This document shows, one piece after another, positions 9,028 to 17,693 of a DNA stretch of 64,000 nt. Within the stretch, counting starts at the first letter, position 1; each line of letters opens with the position of its first letter. Made by a program: the position numbers and the translations under genes. Below the pieces are notes generated by a model. It saw only the letters and a program-made list of their open reading frames with translations, did no database searches and was not told the origin of the DNA. This stretch comes from Anaerotruncus massiliensis (ex Togo et al. 2026) (GTDB taxonomy: Bacteria > Bacillota > Clostridia > Oscillospirales > Ruminococcaceae): contig NZ_LT962687.1 of the NCBI RefSeq assembly GCF_900199635.1, forward strand, positions 370,863 through 434,862. Reading direction: 5' to 3'.

Positions 9028-10593
9028 ATGAACTATTTGATCGGAACGGACATCGGCACGTCGGGCACGAAATCCATCGTCATGGATACGAACGGCGCCC
9101 TGCTGGCCTCCTCGCTCGCCGAATACGGCGTGACGACGCCCCGGGCGCTCTGGGCCGAGCAGTGGCCGGAGGTGTGGGTGGAGGCGGTGAAGTCCACCAT
9201 CCGCGACGCGGTGAAAAAGGCGGGGATTCCGCCGGAATCGGTCGGCGGCATCTGCGTCAGCGGACTCTACGGGGGCTCGGGCGTGCCGCTCGACGACGAG
9301 ATGCGGCCGGTGCGGCCCTGCATGATCTGGATGGACCGCCGCGCGGACGACGTCAGCCGCATGGTGGAAGACCGCGTCGGCTTCGACCGGCTCTACCGCA
9401 TCACCCGCAACGGCCTCGACCCCTACTACGGCTACACGAAGATCCTCTGGATCAAGGAGCACGAGCCGGAGAACTGGGCCAGAATCCGGTGCTTTTTGCC
9501 GCCGAACGCCTACGCCATCTACCGGATGACGGGGGAGGTCGCGATCGACTATTCCTCGGCGGGCAACCTGGGCGGCATCTTCGACATGGAGCGCCGCTGC
9601 TGGAGCGGCGAGCTGATGGAGGCGCTGGGCATCCCGCGCGCGATGATGCCGGACCGCGTCGTCGACTCCTCCGCCGTGGTGGGCGGGCTCACGCCGGAAT
9701 GCGCGGCGGAGCTGGGCCTGCCGGCGGGCACGCCCGTCTGCGCGGGCGGCGTGGACTGCACGGTGGCCACGCTCGGCCTCGGCGTGACGAGGCCCGGGCA
9801 GCATGTGGCGGTCATCGGGACCTCGATGACCTGGGGCTTTGTGCACGGCGGCGGCGAAACCGGGCGGGAGCTCATCACCATGCCCTACGTGAAGGACGCG
9901 GCCGACCTGCTCTTCACCTTCGGCGGCGCGGCCACCGCCGGGGCGCTGACCCGCTGGTTCCGCGGCGCCTTCGCGGAGCTGGAGTACCGGGAGGAGCTTC
10001 AGGGCGGGAAAAACGCCTACGCGCGCCTCGATGAGGCCGCGGCGGAAATCCCGCCCGGCAGCGAGGGGCTGCTGGTGCTGCCCTACTTCATGGGGGAGCG
10101 CGCCCCCATCTGGGACGTCAACGCCCGCGGCGTGGTGTTCGGGCTCGACCTGCACCACACCAGAGCTCACCTGTTCCGGGCCTTTTTGGAGGCGGTGGCC
10201 TTTTCCCTCCGCCATTCGATGGAGGCCGCGCCGCAGGGCGGCGTGCTCGACGAGCGGCTGGTGCTGGCGGGCGGCGTGGCGAAATCGCCGCTCTGGCGGC
10301 AGATCATCGCGGACGTCACCGGCTTTCAGGTGGTGTGCCCCAAAAACGACGTGGAGGCCAACCTGGGGGACGTCGTCCTGGCGGGCGTCGGGACGGGCCT
10401 GCTGGACTATGCGGGCGTGGAAAGGTGGAACGTGTTCGACGAGCCGGTCCTGCCGGACGCCGCGCGCCGAAAGATGTACGAGCGGTACTACCGGGAATAC
10501 CTGGAGCTGTACCGCAGCCTGAAGCCGAACATGGAGCGGATGGCAACGGTCGTGAAGGAACTGAATGGTGGAGGTGACGAGCGTGGTAGGTAA
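9028..10593 (+). CDS. FGGY-family carbohydrate kinase
   Basis: A 521-residue kinase, third of its family in this operon. It has the phosphate loop GTDIGTSGTKS, the putative catalytic Asp243 in GGVDCTVA, and VLAGGVAKSPLWRQIIADV in the C-terminal domain. The substrate-side sequence (WMDRRADDVSRM and NGLDPYYGYTK) is unlike either sibling, so it probably phosphorylates another sugar or polyol; a tetritol or pentitol kinase is conceivable next to the isomerase pair. The ATG at 9028 follows AAGGGAGG. It overlaps the downstream transketolase gene by 11 bases if that gene starts at GTG 10583, or 29 if at ATG 10565. Confidence 0.86.
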   Translation: MNYLIGTDIGTSGTKSIVMDTNGALLASSLAEYGVTTPRALWAEQWPEVWVEAVKSTIRDAVKKAGIPPESVGGICVSGLYGGSGVPLDDEMRPVRPCMIWMDRRADDVSRMVEDRVGFDRLYRITRNGLDPYYGYTKILWIKEHEPENWARIRCFLPPNAYAIYRMTGEVAIDYSSAGNLGGIFDMERRCWSGELMEALGIPRAMMPDRVVDSSAVVGGLTPECAAELGLPAGTPVCAGGVDCTVATLGLGVTRPGQHVAVIGTSMTWGFVHGGGETGRELITMPYVKDAADLLFTFGGAATAGALTRWFRGAFAELEYREELQGGKNAYARLDEAAAEIPPGSEGLLVLPYFMGERAPIWDVNARGVVFGLDLHHTRAHLFRAFLEAVAFSLRHSMEAAPQGGVLDERLVLAGGVAKSPLWRQIIADVTGFQVVCPKNDVEANLGDVVLAGVGTGLLDYAGVERWNVFDEPVLPDAARRKMYERYYREYLELYRSLKPNMERMATVVKELNGGGDERGR

Positions 10594-11524
10594 TTTCAGG
10601 GACGAATTGGGCAAGACCTTCGCCGCCGTGGGGGAGGCCTTCCCGGAACTGTATGTGGTGACCGCCGACGTGTCCAAATCGACGCGCAGCAGGATGTTTG
10701 GGGAGCGCTGGCCCGACCGGTTTTATTCGGTGGGCATCGCGGAGGCGGACGCCGTGGGCATCGCGGCGGGCATCGCGTCCTTCGGCGGCCCGGTGATCTT
10801 CACCGCCTACGGCGTCTTCGCGACGGAAAAGCCGTTTGAACAGATCCGCAACTGCCTCTGCTACCCCAACCTCAATGTCAAGATCGTGGCCACGCACGGC
10901 GGAATCAGCGTGGGCGAGGACGGCGCGACCCACCAGGCGGTCGAGGACATCGCCATCATGCGCGCGCTGCCCAACATGAAGGTGCTCGTGGCGGCGGACC
11001 CGGGCGAGGTGCGGGGCGCGGTGTTCGCCGCGCTGCAAACGCCCGGGCCGGTATACGTCCGGCTCGGCCGGGGGGTGGGGGCCCCCCTCCACCTGGAGCC
11101 GGAAGCGGTCGACTTCCGGGTGGGGAAGGGCGAGGTCCTGCGGGACGGCTCGGACGTCACGCTCGCTGCGGTGGGCGTCATGGTGGAGCGGGCCCTGCGC
11201 GCCGCGGAGCTGCTGGAGGCGGAGGGCGTCTCGGCGGCGGTGATCAACCTGCGGAGCGTCAAGCCGATCGACCGGGAGCTGCTGTGGGAGTACGCGGACA
11301 GGACGGGGGCGATCGTCACCGCGGAGGACCACAACTGTTTCGGCGGCGTTTTCGGCGCCGTGGCCGAGACGGTGGCCAAACGCCGCCCCGTCCCCATGGA
11401 ACAGGTGGCGCTTGAAGACACCTTCGGGGAATCGGGGAACGGCGCGCTGCTGCTCGAGAAATACGGGCTCACGGCGGAACGGATCGTTTCAAGGGCAAGG
11501 GCGGCCATTGCCCGGAAAGGATGA
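10583..11524 (+). CDS. Transketolase, C-terminal subunit
   Basis: The pyrimidine-binding plus C-terminal half of a split thiamine-diphosphate transketolase (about 313 residues). The ThDP-activating glutamate is Glu54 in YSVGIAEADAVG; THGGISVGEDGATHQAVED and VYVRLGRG are further family motifs. GGAGGTGA at 10570-10577 points to GTG 10583 as start; ATG 10565 is the alternative and overlaps the RBS. It needs the N-terminal subunit encoded immediately downstream, an order opposite to the usual N-then-C arrangement. Its job here would be to feed erythrose-4-phosphate or a pentulose phosphate into central metabolism. Confidence 0.9.
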   Translation: MVGNFRDELGKTFAAVGEAFPELYVVTADVSKSTRSRMFGERWPDRFYSVGIAEADAVGIAAGIASFGGPVIFTAYGVFATEKPFEQIRNCLCYPNLNVKIVATHGGISVGEDGATHQAVEDIAIMRALPNMKVLVAADPGEVRGAVFAALQTPGPVYVRLGRGVGAPLHLEPEAVDFRVGKGEVLRDGSDVTLAAVGVMVERALRAAELLEAEGVSAAVINLRSVKPIDRELLWEYADRTGAIVTAEDHNCFGGVFGAVAETVAKRRPVPMEQVALEDTFGESGNGALLLEKYGLTAERIVSRARAAIARKG

Positions 11525-11529
11525 GGCGG

Positions 11530-12348
11530 ATGAACGAGCAAGACAGGCAGGCGCTGGAGCGGCGGGCAAGGCAGCTGCGGCGCGACGTGCTGCAAATGAC
11601 CTACGAGGCGCAGAGCGGGCATCCCGGCGGCTCCTGCTCACTGGCCGACCTGATGGCGTACCTGTATTTTTACCGGCTCCGTTACGACACGGCCTCACCG
11701 AAATCCCCCTCCCGCGACCGGCTGGTCCTCTCCAAGGGGCACGCCGCGCCCGTCCTGTACGCCGCGCTGGGGGAGAGCGGCTTCTTCCCGAAGGAGGAGT
11801 TCCACCGCCTGCGCAAAATCGGCAGCCTGCTGCAGGGCCACCCCTGCATCGCGATTCCCGGCGTGGACGCCACCACCGGCTCGCTCGGCCTGGGGCTTTC
11901 GCTGGGGACCGGCATGGCGATCGCCGCGAAGCGCCGGCAGCCCGGCGTCAGGGTCCATGTGATCCTGGGCGACGGGGAGCTCGACGAGGGACAGGTCTGG
12001 GAGGCCGCCATGGCGGCCCCGCGGTTCGCGCTCGACAACCTCGTCGCGATCATCGACCGCAACCGCTACCAGAACGACGGCGCCACCGAGGAGATCCTCC
12101 CGCTGGAGCCGCTGGCGGACAAATGGCGGGCGTTTCGCTGGAACGTGATCGAGATCGACGGGCACAACTTCGACGAGATCGACGAGGCGTTCTGCCGCGC
12201 CGACCGCACAAAGGGCGCGCCCACCCTTATCCTCGCGCACACGGTCAAGGGGAAGGGCGCCTCCTACCTGCTCGACCAGCCCCAGCTGCACTACACGCCT
12301 CCCACGGCGGAGCAGCTCGCCGGCGCGCTGAGGGAACTGGCGGATTAG
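11530..12348 (+). CDS. Transketolase, N-terminal subunit
   Basis: The ThDP diphosphate-binding half of the split transketolase (about 272 residues). His31 in SGHPGGS, the GDGELDEGQVWEAAMAA ThDP/metal motif and DRNRYQNDG are all present, as is SKGHAAPVLYAAL. The ATG at 11530 has AAGGA 8 bases before it; ATG 11521 would overlap the previous stop as ATGA and is also possible. This is the last gene of the sugar operon; 65 bases later comes the promoter of the RpiR regulator. Confidence 0.92.
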   Translation: MNEQDRQALERRARQLRRDVLQMTYEAQSGHPGGSCSLADLMAYLYFYRLRYDTASPKSPSRDRLVLSKGHAAPVLYAALGESGFFPKEEFHRLRKIGSLLQGHPCIAIPGVDATTGSLGLGLSLGTGMAIAAKRRQPGVRVHVILGDGELDEGQVWEAAMAAPRFALDNLVAIIDRNRYQNDGATEEILPLEPLADKWRAFRWNVIEIDGHNFDEIDEAFCRADRTKGAPTLILAHTVKGKGASYLLDQPQLHYTPPTAEQLAGALRELAD

Positions 12349-12384
12349 GACGGGAAGGAACGCCCGGACAACCGGCGCGGCCCG

Positions 12385-12399
12385 TTTCCGTGACGGAAA
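12385..12399. promoter_or_regulatory. Palindrome upstream of the rpiR promoter
   Basis: TTTCCG-TGA-CGGAAA is a perfect 6-bp inverted repeat. A T-run follows at 12405-12411, and the -35 box of the next gene begins at 12413. It could be a weak terminator of the sugar operon or an operator for the RpiR-family regulator. Confidence 0.4.
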
Positions 12400-12412
12400 A
12401 ATGAGTTTTTTG

Positions 12413-12440
12413 TTGACCGCGTATCAAAAAGAAGTATAAT
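12413..12440 (+). promoter_or_regulatory. Sigma-A type promoter of the RpiR regulator
   Basis: TTGACC at 12413-12418 and a consensus TATAAT at 12435-12440 are separated by 16 bases. The regulator start lies about 88 bases downstream, leaving a leader of about 80 bases. Confidence 0.7.
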
Positions 12441-12527
12441 AATGGGTAGAATTGCCTGTCGGTTTACGTTGCGCAGGCAAAACCGTGCGCCGCGTTTCGT
12501 TTCGCGGGAAAGGGGGATCGGTTGGGA

Positions 12528-13418
12528 ATGCCGCAAGAGATGGATAGTTTCAGCATCCTGAAAACAAAGCTGCAGTTAATCCTTCCCTCGCTTCCCCGAA
12601 GTGAAAAGGCCGCAGCCACCTATCTGATCGAAAACCTGCACCGCATCGGGTCGTTGAACCTGAACACGATTTCCGCTGAAATCGACGCGAGCAGCGCCAC
12701 GATCATCCGCCTGTGCAAGCACATGGGCTACAAGGGCTTTTTGGATTTCCGCAACAGCGTCCGGATGGCCGAGCGGCAGCCGGACGACCCCGGCTTCGCC
12801 ACCCCGGTGGAGCAGGTCTCCGCGCGGGAGCTGATGCGTTCGGTGATCGACAAGAACAACGAGACGATGCTCAACACCCTCGCGCTGATCTCCGACCAGT
12901 ATGAGCCCGCGGCGTACGCCCTGCGGAAGGCGAACATCATCATCATGTTTGGCAACGGCGACGCGATCATCCCCTGCCAGCTGATCAGCCTGAAGCTCAT
13001 GAAGATCGGTAAGGCCTGCGTGGTGCTCAACGACCAGGACATGCAGGTGTTCTGCGCCTCCTCGATGCGGTTCGGGGACGTCGCGCTCGCGGTCTCCCAC
13101 ACCGGCCGGTCGAAGTCGGTCGTGGAGGCCATGCGCATCGCCCGCGAACGCGGCGCCATCACGATCGGCGTCACGGCGGCGGCCAAATCCCCCCTGCTGA
13201 AGCACTGCTCCTACGCGCTGCTGACCGGCACGGTCGACGACACCACCGCCGGGGACATCATCTCCCGGCGCATCGCCGAGCAGACGGTTTTGGAGACGCT
13301 CTACCTCTGTACCGTCGACAACAACGAGAAGGATATCGAGGAAGTGAAAAAGCAGGGCGCGAAGGTCATCGAGCAGATGACGAAGCTGTCGAACGAGGAC
13401 AGCGAGGTGAAAGTCTGA
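12528..13418 (+). CDS. MurR/RpiR family transcriptional regulator
   Basis: A 296-residue regulator with an N-terminal HTH_6 DNA-binding domain (roughly residues 1-75, including ISAEIDASSATIIRLCKHMGYKG) and a C-terminal SIS sugar-phosphate-binding domain (about 105-260, with LAVSHTGRSKSVVEAMRIA). Proteins of this type sense phosphosugars and control sugar catabolism. AGGGGGA at 12511-12517 supports ATG 12528; a TTG at 12522 is an alternative. It has its own promoter and a strong terminator, so it is monocistronic. Position suggests that it governs the upstream sugar operon. Confidence 0.9.
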   Translation: MPQEMDSFSILKTKLQLILPSLPRSEKAAATYLIENLHRIGSLNLNTISAEIDASSATIIRLCKHMGYKGFLDFRNSVRMAERQPDDPGFATPVEQVSARELMRSVIDKNNETMLNTLALISDQYEPAAYALRKANIIIMFGNGDAIIPCQLISLKLMKIGKACVVLNDQDMQVFCASSMRFGDVALAVSHTGRSKSVVEAMRIARERGAITIGVTAAAKSPLLKHCSYALLTGTVDDTTAGDIISRRIAEQTVLETLYLCTVDNNEKDIEEVKKQGAKVIEQMTKLSNEDSEVKV

Positions 13419-13425
13419 CAAGGCC

Positions 13426-13465
13426 GCGGGGCGGGTTTCCAACGGAAACCCGCCCCGCTTTTTTT
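13426..13465 (+). terminator. Rho-independent terminator after rpiR
   Basis: A perfect 15-bp stem (13426-13440 with 13444-13458) closes an AAC loop and is followed by seven T. Confidence 0.93.
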
Positions 13466-13496
13466 CGGCGCGGACCGGCCCGCCCCGGGGGAGGGC

Positions 13497-13531
13497 GGGA
13501 ATAATCCGGCAGGAAAACGGGAATAATCCGG
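13497..13531. promoter_or_regulatory. Direct repeat pair upstream of the eno promoter
   Basis: GGGAATAATCCGG occurs at 13497-13509 and again at 13519-13531, exactly 22 bases apart (two helical turns). Each unit is itself nearly palindromic (GGAATAATCC). It lies 44 bases upstream of the eno -35 box, so an activator or repressor site is plausible. Confidence 0.45.
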
Positions 13532-13574
13532 GAGTGGCGGAGTTGTAAACTTTTTTGGACGCGCCCCCGCGCCC

Positions 13575-13603
13575 TTGACAATCCTCTACCAAAGAGGTAT
13601 AAT
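13575..13603 (+). promoter_or_regulatory. Consensus sigma-A promoter of eno
   Basis: TTGACA at 13575-13580, a 17-base spacer and TATAAT at 13598-13603 give a perfect consensus promoter. The spacer contains the inverted repeat CCTCT-ACCAA-AGAGG (13583-13597). Confidence 0.9.
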
Positions 13604-13613
13604 TTTAACGAAA

Positions 13614-13633
13614 AGGTTAGCTATAGCTAACCT
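13614..13633. promoter_or_regulatory. 20-bp perfect palindrome at the eno transcription start
   Basis: AGGTTAGCTA is followed directly by its reverse complement. It begins 10 bases after the -10 box, so it covers the expected start site or early leader. The AGGTTAGC/GCTAACCT half-sites resemble DtxR/IdeR-type boxes, with a wider centre. A bound repressor would block initiation. Confidence 0.6.
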
Positions 13634-13696
13634 AATGGGGCGAATGGCGCCGTGTACCCCGCCGATCCGCTTTTCATTTTTACGACACGCACCTGA

Positions 13697-15001
<1,305 letters not shown>

Positions 15002-15046
15002 GCGGCAGGGAGCGGGCGGGCCTGAAACCGGCCTCCTGACGTTTCA

Positions 15047-15078
15047 AAAGCCGCCGCCCGAAAGGGCGGCGGCTTTTT
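15047..15078. terminator. Terminator between eno and the convergent lipoprotein gene
   Basis: A 13-bp stem AAAGCCGCCGCCC closes a GAAA tetraloop and is followed by five T on the + strand. A short T-run on the other strand lets it also serve the convergent gene ending at 15098. Confidence 0.9.
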
Positions 15079-15097
15079 CGAGGGCGTGCGCCGTGGT

Positions 15098-16324
15098 TCA
15101 CCAGCCGGACTCCAGGAGGGAAACGTTTTGCAGCCCGATCCGCCCGGAATATTCCCCGTCGGTATAGACGACGTCGGCGGTGAGCGGAAAGGTCACGGCA
15201 AAGGCGGGATAGGGGTAGTCCTTGCAGTAGGCGACGAGATCCGCCCGCAGGACGATGCGGCCGTCGTCCTGGAATTCGTACCGCATCAGCTCCCCCATGA
15301 TGAGTCCGTAGCGCACCGTCTCATTCAGCTCGGGGAGCTCGGGAAGCGGCTGCGTGACCGTTTGATCCCGGTAGGAGAGGCTGAGGGAGCGCGCGCCGGG
15401 ATCGCACCGGAGGGAGAGCTCGTCCTTCAGCAGGTCGTCGAAGTCGTCCGGGTCGAAGACGGTCGTCCCGCGGACCACGCCCGAATCGGGATTGTACTCC
15501 ACCACGTAGAGGGAGCCGGCGGAGATGTAGGTGAGCCCGACCCCGGTGACCCACGTGTGGGTGATGACGACCTCCTCCTCACCGTCGGAATCGGCGTCCA
15601 TGACCCGCATCTCCGGCAGGCCCATGCGCGGGGAGAGACCCGGCCAGTCGGGATAGAGCTTGCTGGTCCCCCTGATGTTCAGCAGCATTCCGAACGGATG
15701 GGCGTAATAGAGGTAGGCCTCTTTTTCCGGTACGCCCGCGAGGAGCGGCAGCGGATATTCCCCGGACCACGCCGGCATGGCCCCGCCGCCGGGCCATTCC
15801 CCCGGCGCGTTCAGCGAATAGCGGTACCCGGACAGGGCCCCGGCCAGGGAGGCCTCGTCGACCGTGTAGGGGCAGTCGGCGCCCGTTTCCCCGAGGAGCG
15901 CGTGGAACCGCAGCGCCTCGCCCCGCAGGAAATCCCCAATGGCGGCGAACTGGTTGGCGGCGCTTTCCCCCTCGCCGGTCGCCATCAGCTTCATGCGGGC
16001 CTGCGTGAGGATATAGTCCCGGTCGAAGTCGATGTACAGGTAGAGGTTCGGGTCGATCCGTGAAAAGACCTCCTCCAGCTCCCAGTACCACTGGCGGGCG
16101 TAGAGATAGGCCATCGTTTCGCTTTCGGCCTCCTCCTCCCCGAGGACCTCCCGCATGTGCGCGAAGGCCCCGTCGATGGGGTTTTCCTCCGCGCCGCCGT
16201 GTGGCGTCTCCTCCCCGGCGCCCGAAGACGCGGAGGGAGCGTCCAGTTCCGCCTGTGCCGCGCAGCCCGCGCCGCAGACGGCCAGCGAAAGGATGAGAAT
16301 ACCCGCCAGAAGAATCCGTTTCAC
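15098..16324 (-). CDS. Predicted lipoprotein of unknown function
   Basis: A 408-residue secreted protein. The N-terminus MKRILLAGILILSL is a signal peptide, and Cys21 in CGAGCAAQ (or Cys17) is the probable lipidated residue. A Ser/Ala/Glu-rich linker follows (about 23-50), then a globular region with DADSDGEEEVVITHTWV, which resembles the Asp-rich Ca-binding turns of FG-GAP/VCBS-like repeats. I do not recognise the family. The GTG start at 16324 has GGAGGG 8 bases upstream. It lies downstream of the metal-chelate importer operon on the same strand but 253 bases away, so co-transcription is uncertain. Confidence 0.75.
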   Translation of the reverse strand: MKRILLAGILILSLAVCGAGCAAQAELDAPSASSGAGEETPHGGAEENPIDGAFAHMREVLGEEEAESETMAYLYARQWYWELEEVFSRIDPNLYLYIDFDRDYILTQARMKLMATGEGESAANQFAAIGDFLRGEALRFHALLGETGADCPYTVDEASLAGALSGYRYSLNAPGEWPGGGAMPAWSGEYPLPLLAGVPEKEAYLYYAHPFGMLLNIRGTSKLYPDWPGLSPRMGLPEMRVMDADSDGEEEVVITHTWVTGVGLTYISAGSLYVVEYNPDSGVVRGTTVFDPDDFDDLLKDELSLRCDPGARSLSLSYRDQTVTQPLPELPELNETVRYGLIMGELMRYEFQDDGRIVLRADLVAYCKDYPYPAFAVTFPLTADVVYTDGEYSGRIGLQNVSLLESGW

Positions 16325-16577
16325 CTGTTTTGCCCTCCGTCCGTCAAGATTCCGACACCCTCTATAACAGGTGCGCCGCACGGAAAGGGACAGCGGGGAA
16401 GCGGATTTTTTCCGGTCCGGTCAGACCGGCCCGGCCCCGGAGAGCTCCCCGGCCGCCGGCGCCGCCGGTTCGCGGAAAAGACGCGGACCGCGAGGATCGC
16501 GCAGAAGCCTCCGGCGAGCTTGCCGGCGATCATCGGGGCGGGCATATGGGGGCCGTGCCCGCCGTCCTGCGCCGTCC

Positions 16578-17693
16578 TCAAATCAGGTCCGCGCCCGTCA
16601 CCGTCTCCAGCCCCATCGCGAGGGCCTGTTCGTACAGCTCCCGGTTCTTCCGGTTCATTTCGCCGTAGCCCGTGAGGCAGTTGACCACCCTGCCGCAGGC
16701 CTTCATCCGCCGCAGCGCGCGGCCGTAGGCGTCCGCGCCGATCGGCTCGAAGGCCCGCTCCGCGATCACCTCGCCCGCGAGGTCGCGGGCGAGGAGGCAG
16801 TCGGCGTCATTTTCGTGCAGGACGCCGGCGGCGAAGGGGACCCCCTTCTTTTGCAGCGCGCGGAAGACGGGGATGCCCGTCCCGCCGCCCGCGATGACGA
16901 AGAGCTGCGGCTCGCCCGCCGGGCGGGCCATCTCGAAGCTCCCGAAGAGGGGGTTGTAGCTTCCGCCCGTGAGTCCGTACAGCCCGGCGATCAGCTCCCG
17001 GTTGAAGATCTCCTGCGGGGGGCCGATGTGCGTGACCGTCTCCCCCTTGACGCACATGACCAGGTCGGAAACCTTCTGCGCGAGGTCGAGCTCGTGGAGC
17101 GACATGATCACGGTGATCCGCCGCTCCTTCGCCAGCTTCCGCAGGATGCCGAGCAGCTCGAGCTTGTAGCGCACGTCGAGGAAGGCGGTCGGCTCGTCGA
17201 GCACGATGACCCGGGGCTGCTGGCAGATCGCCCGCGCGAGCAGGACCCGCTGCCGCTGCCCGTCGCTGATCTCGGTGAAATCCTGCTCCCGCAGCGCCCA
17301 GACGTCCACCAGCTCCATGGCCTCGCGCACCAGGCGGCGGTCCTCCTCCGAAAGGATGCCCAGCATGCCCGTGTAGGGGTACCGCCCCGTCGCGGCGACC
17401 TCCCCGCAGGTCATCAGCTCGGTGCGGGGCTTTTCGGTGAGCACGACCGACACCAGGCGGGAGAGGTCGCCGCCGGTCATGCCGCCGACCGCGCGGCTTT
17501 CGAGGTAGACGGCCCCGCAGAGGGGCTTCAGGTAGTTTGTAATGCTCTTCAGAACGGTCGACTTGCCCGAGCCGTTCGGCCCGATCAGCGTGAGGATCCG
17601 GCCTCGGTCCAGCCGGATCTCGATGTCCCGGATGAGCGGGACGCCGTTATAGCCGACCGTCAGCCGTTCGGTCCGGAAGAAGGGTTCCGCCAT
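16578..17693 (-). CDS. ABC transporter ATP-binding protein (FecE/BtuD type) with C-terminal extension
   Basis: The ATPase of a metal-chelate/vitamin B12-type importer (371 residues). Walker A is GPNGSGKST (38-46), Walker B ends at Asp166-Glu167 in VIVLDEPT, and the switch histidine is in SLHELD. The signature is ISDGQ (142-146) rather than LSGGQ. After about residue 250 comes an extra segment of over 100 residues beginning QLFVIAGGGTGIPVFRAL, unlike an ABC domain and rich in Gly and charged residues; typical FecE/BtuD proteins end near 255-270. The ATG shares its A with the stop of the permease gene (TGATG), so the two are translationally coupled. Confidence 0.9.
   Translation of the reverse strand: MAEPFFRTERLTVGYNGVPLIRDIEIRLDRGRILTLIGPNGSGKSTVLKSITNYLKPLCGAVYLESRAVGGMTGGDLSRLVSVVLTEKPRTELMTCGEVAATGRYPYTGMLGILSEEDRRLVREAMELVDVWALREQDFTEISDGQRQRVLLARAICQQPRVIVLDEPTAFLDVRYKLELLGILRKLAKERRITVIMSLHELDLAQKVSDLVMCVKGETVTHIGPPQEIFNRELIAGLYGLTGGSYNPLFGSFEMARPAGEPQLFVIAGGGTGIPVFRALQKKGVPFAAGVLHENDADCLLARDLAGEVIAERAFEPIGADAYGRALRRMKACGRVVNCLTGYGEMNRKNRELYEQALAMGLETVTGADLI

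Noticed and set aside
15453-15610. Frameshift in the lipoprotein gene at 15098-16324
   Set aside because: The frame is intact from the GTG at 16324 to the stop at 15098; the overlapping frames are GC shadows.
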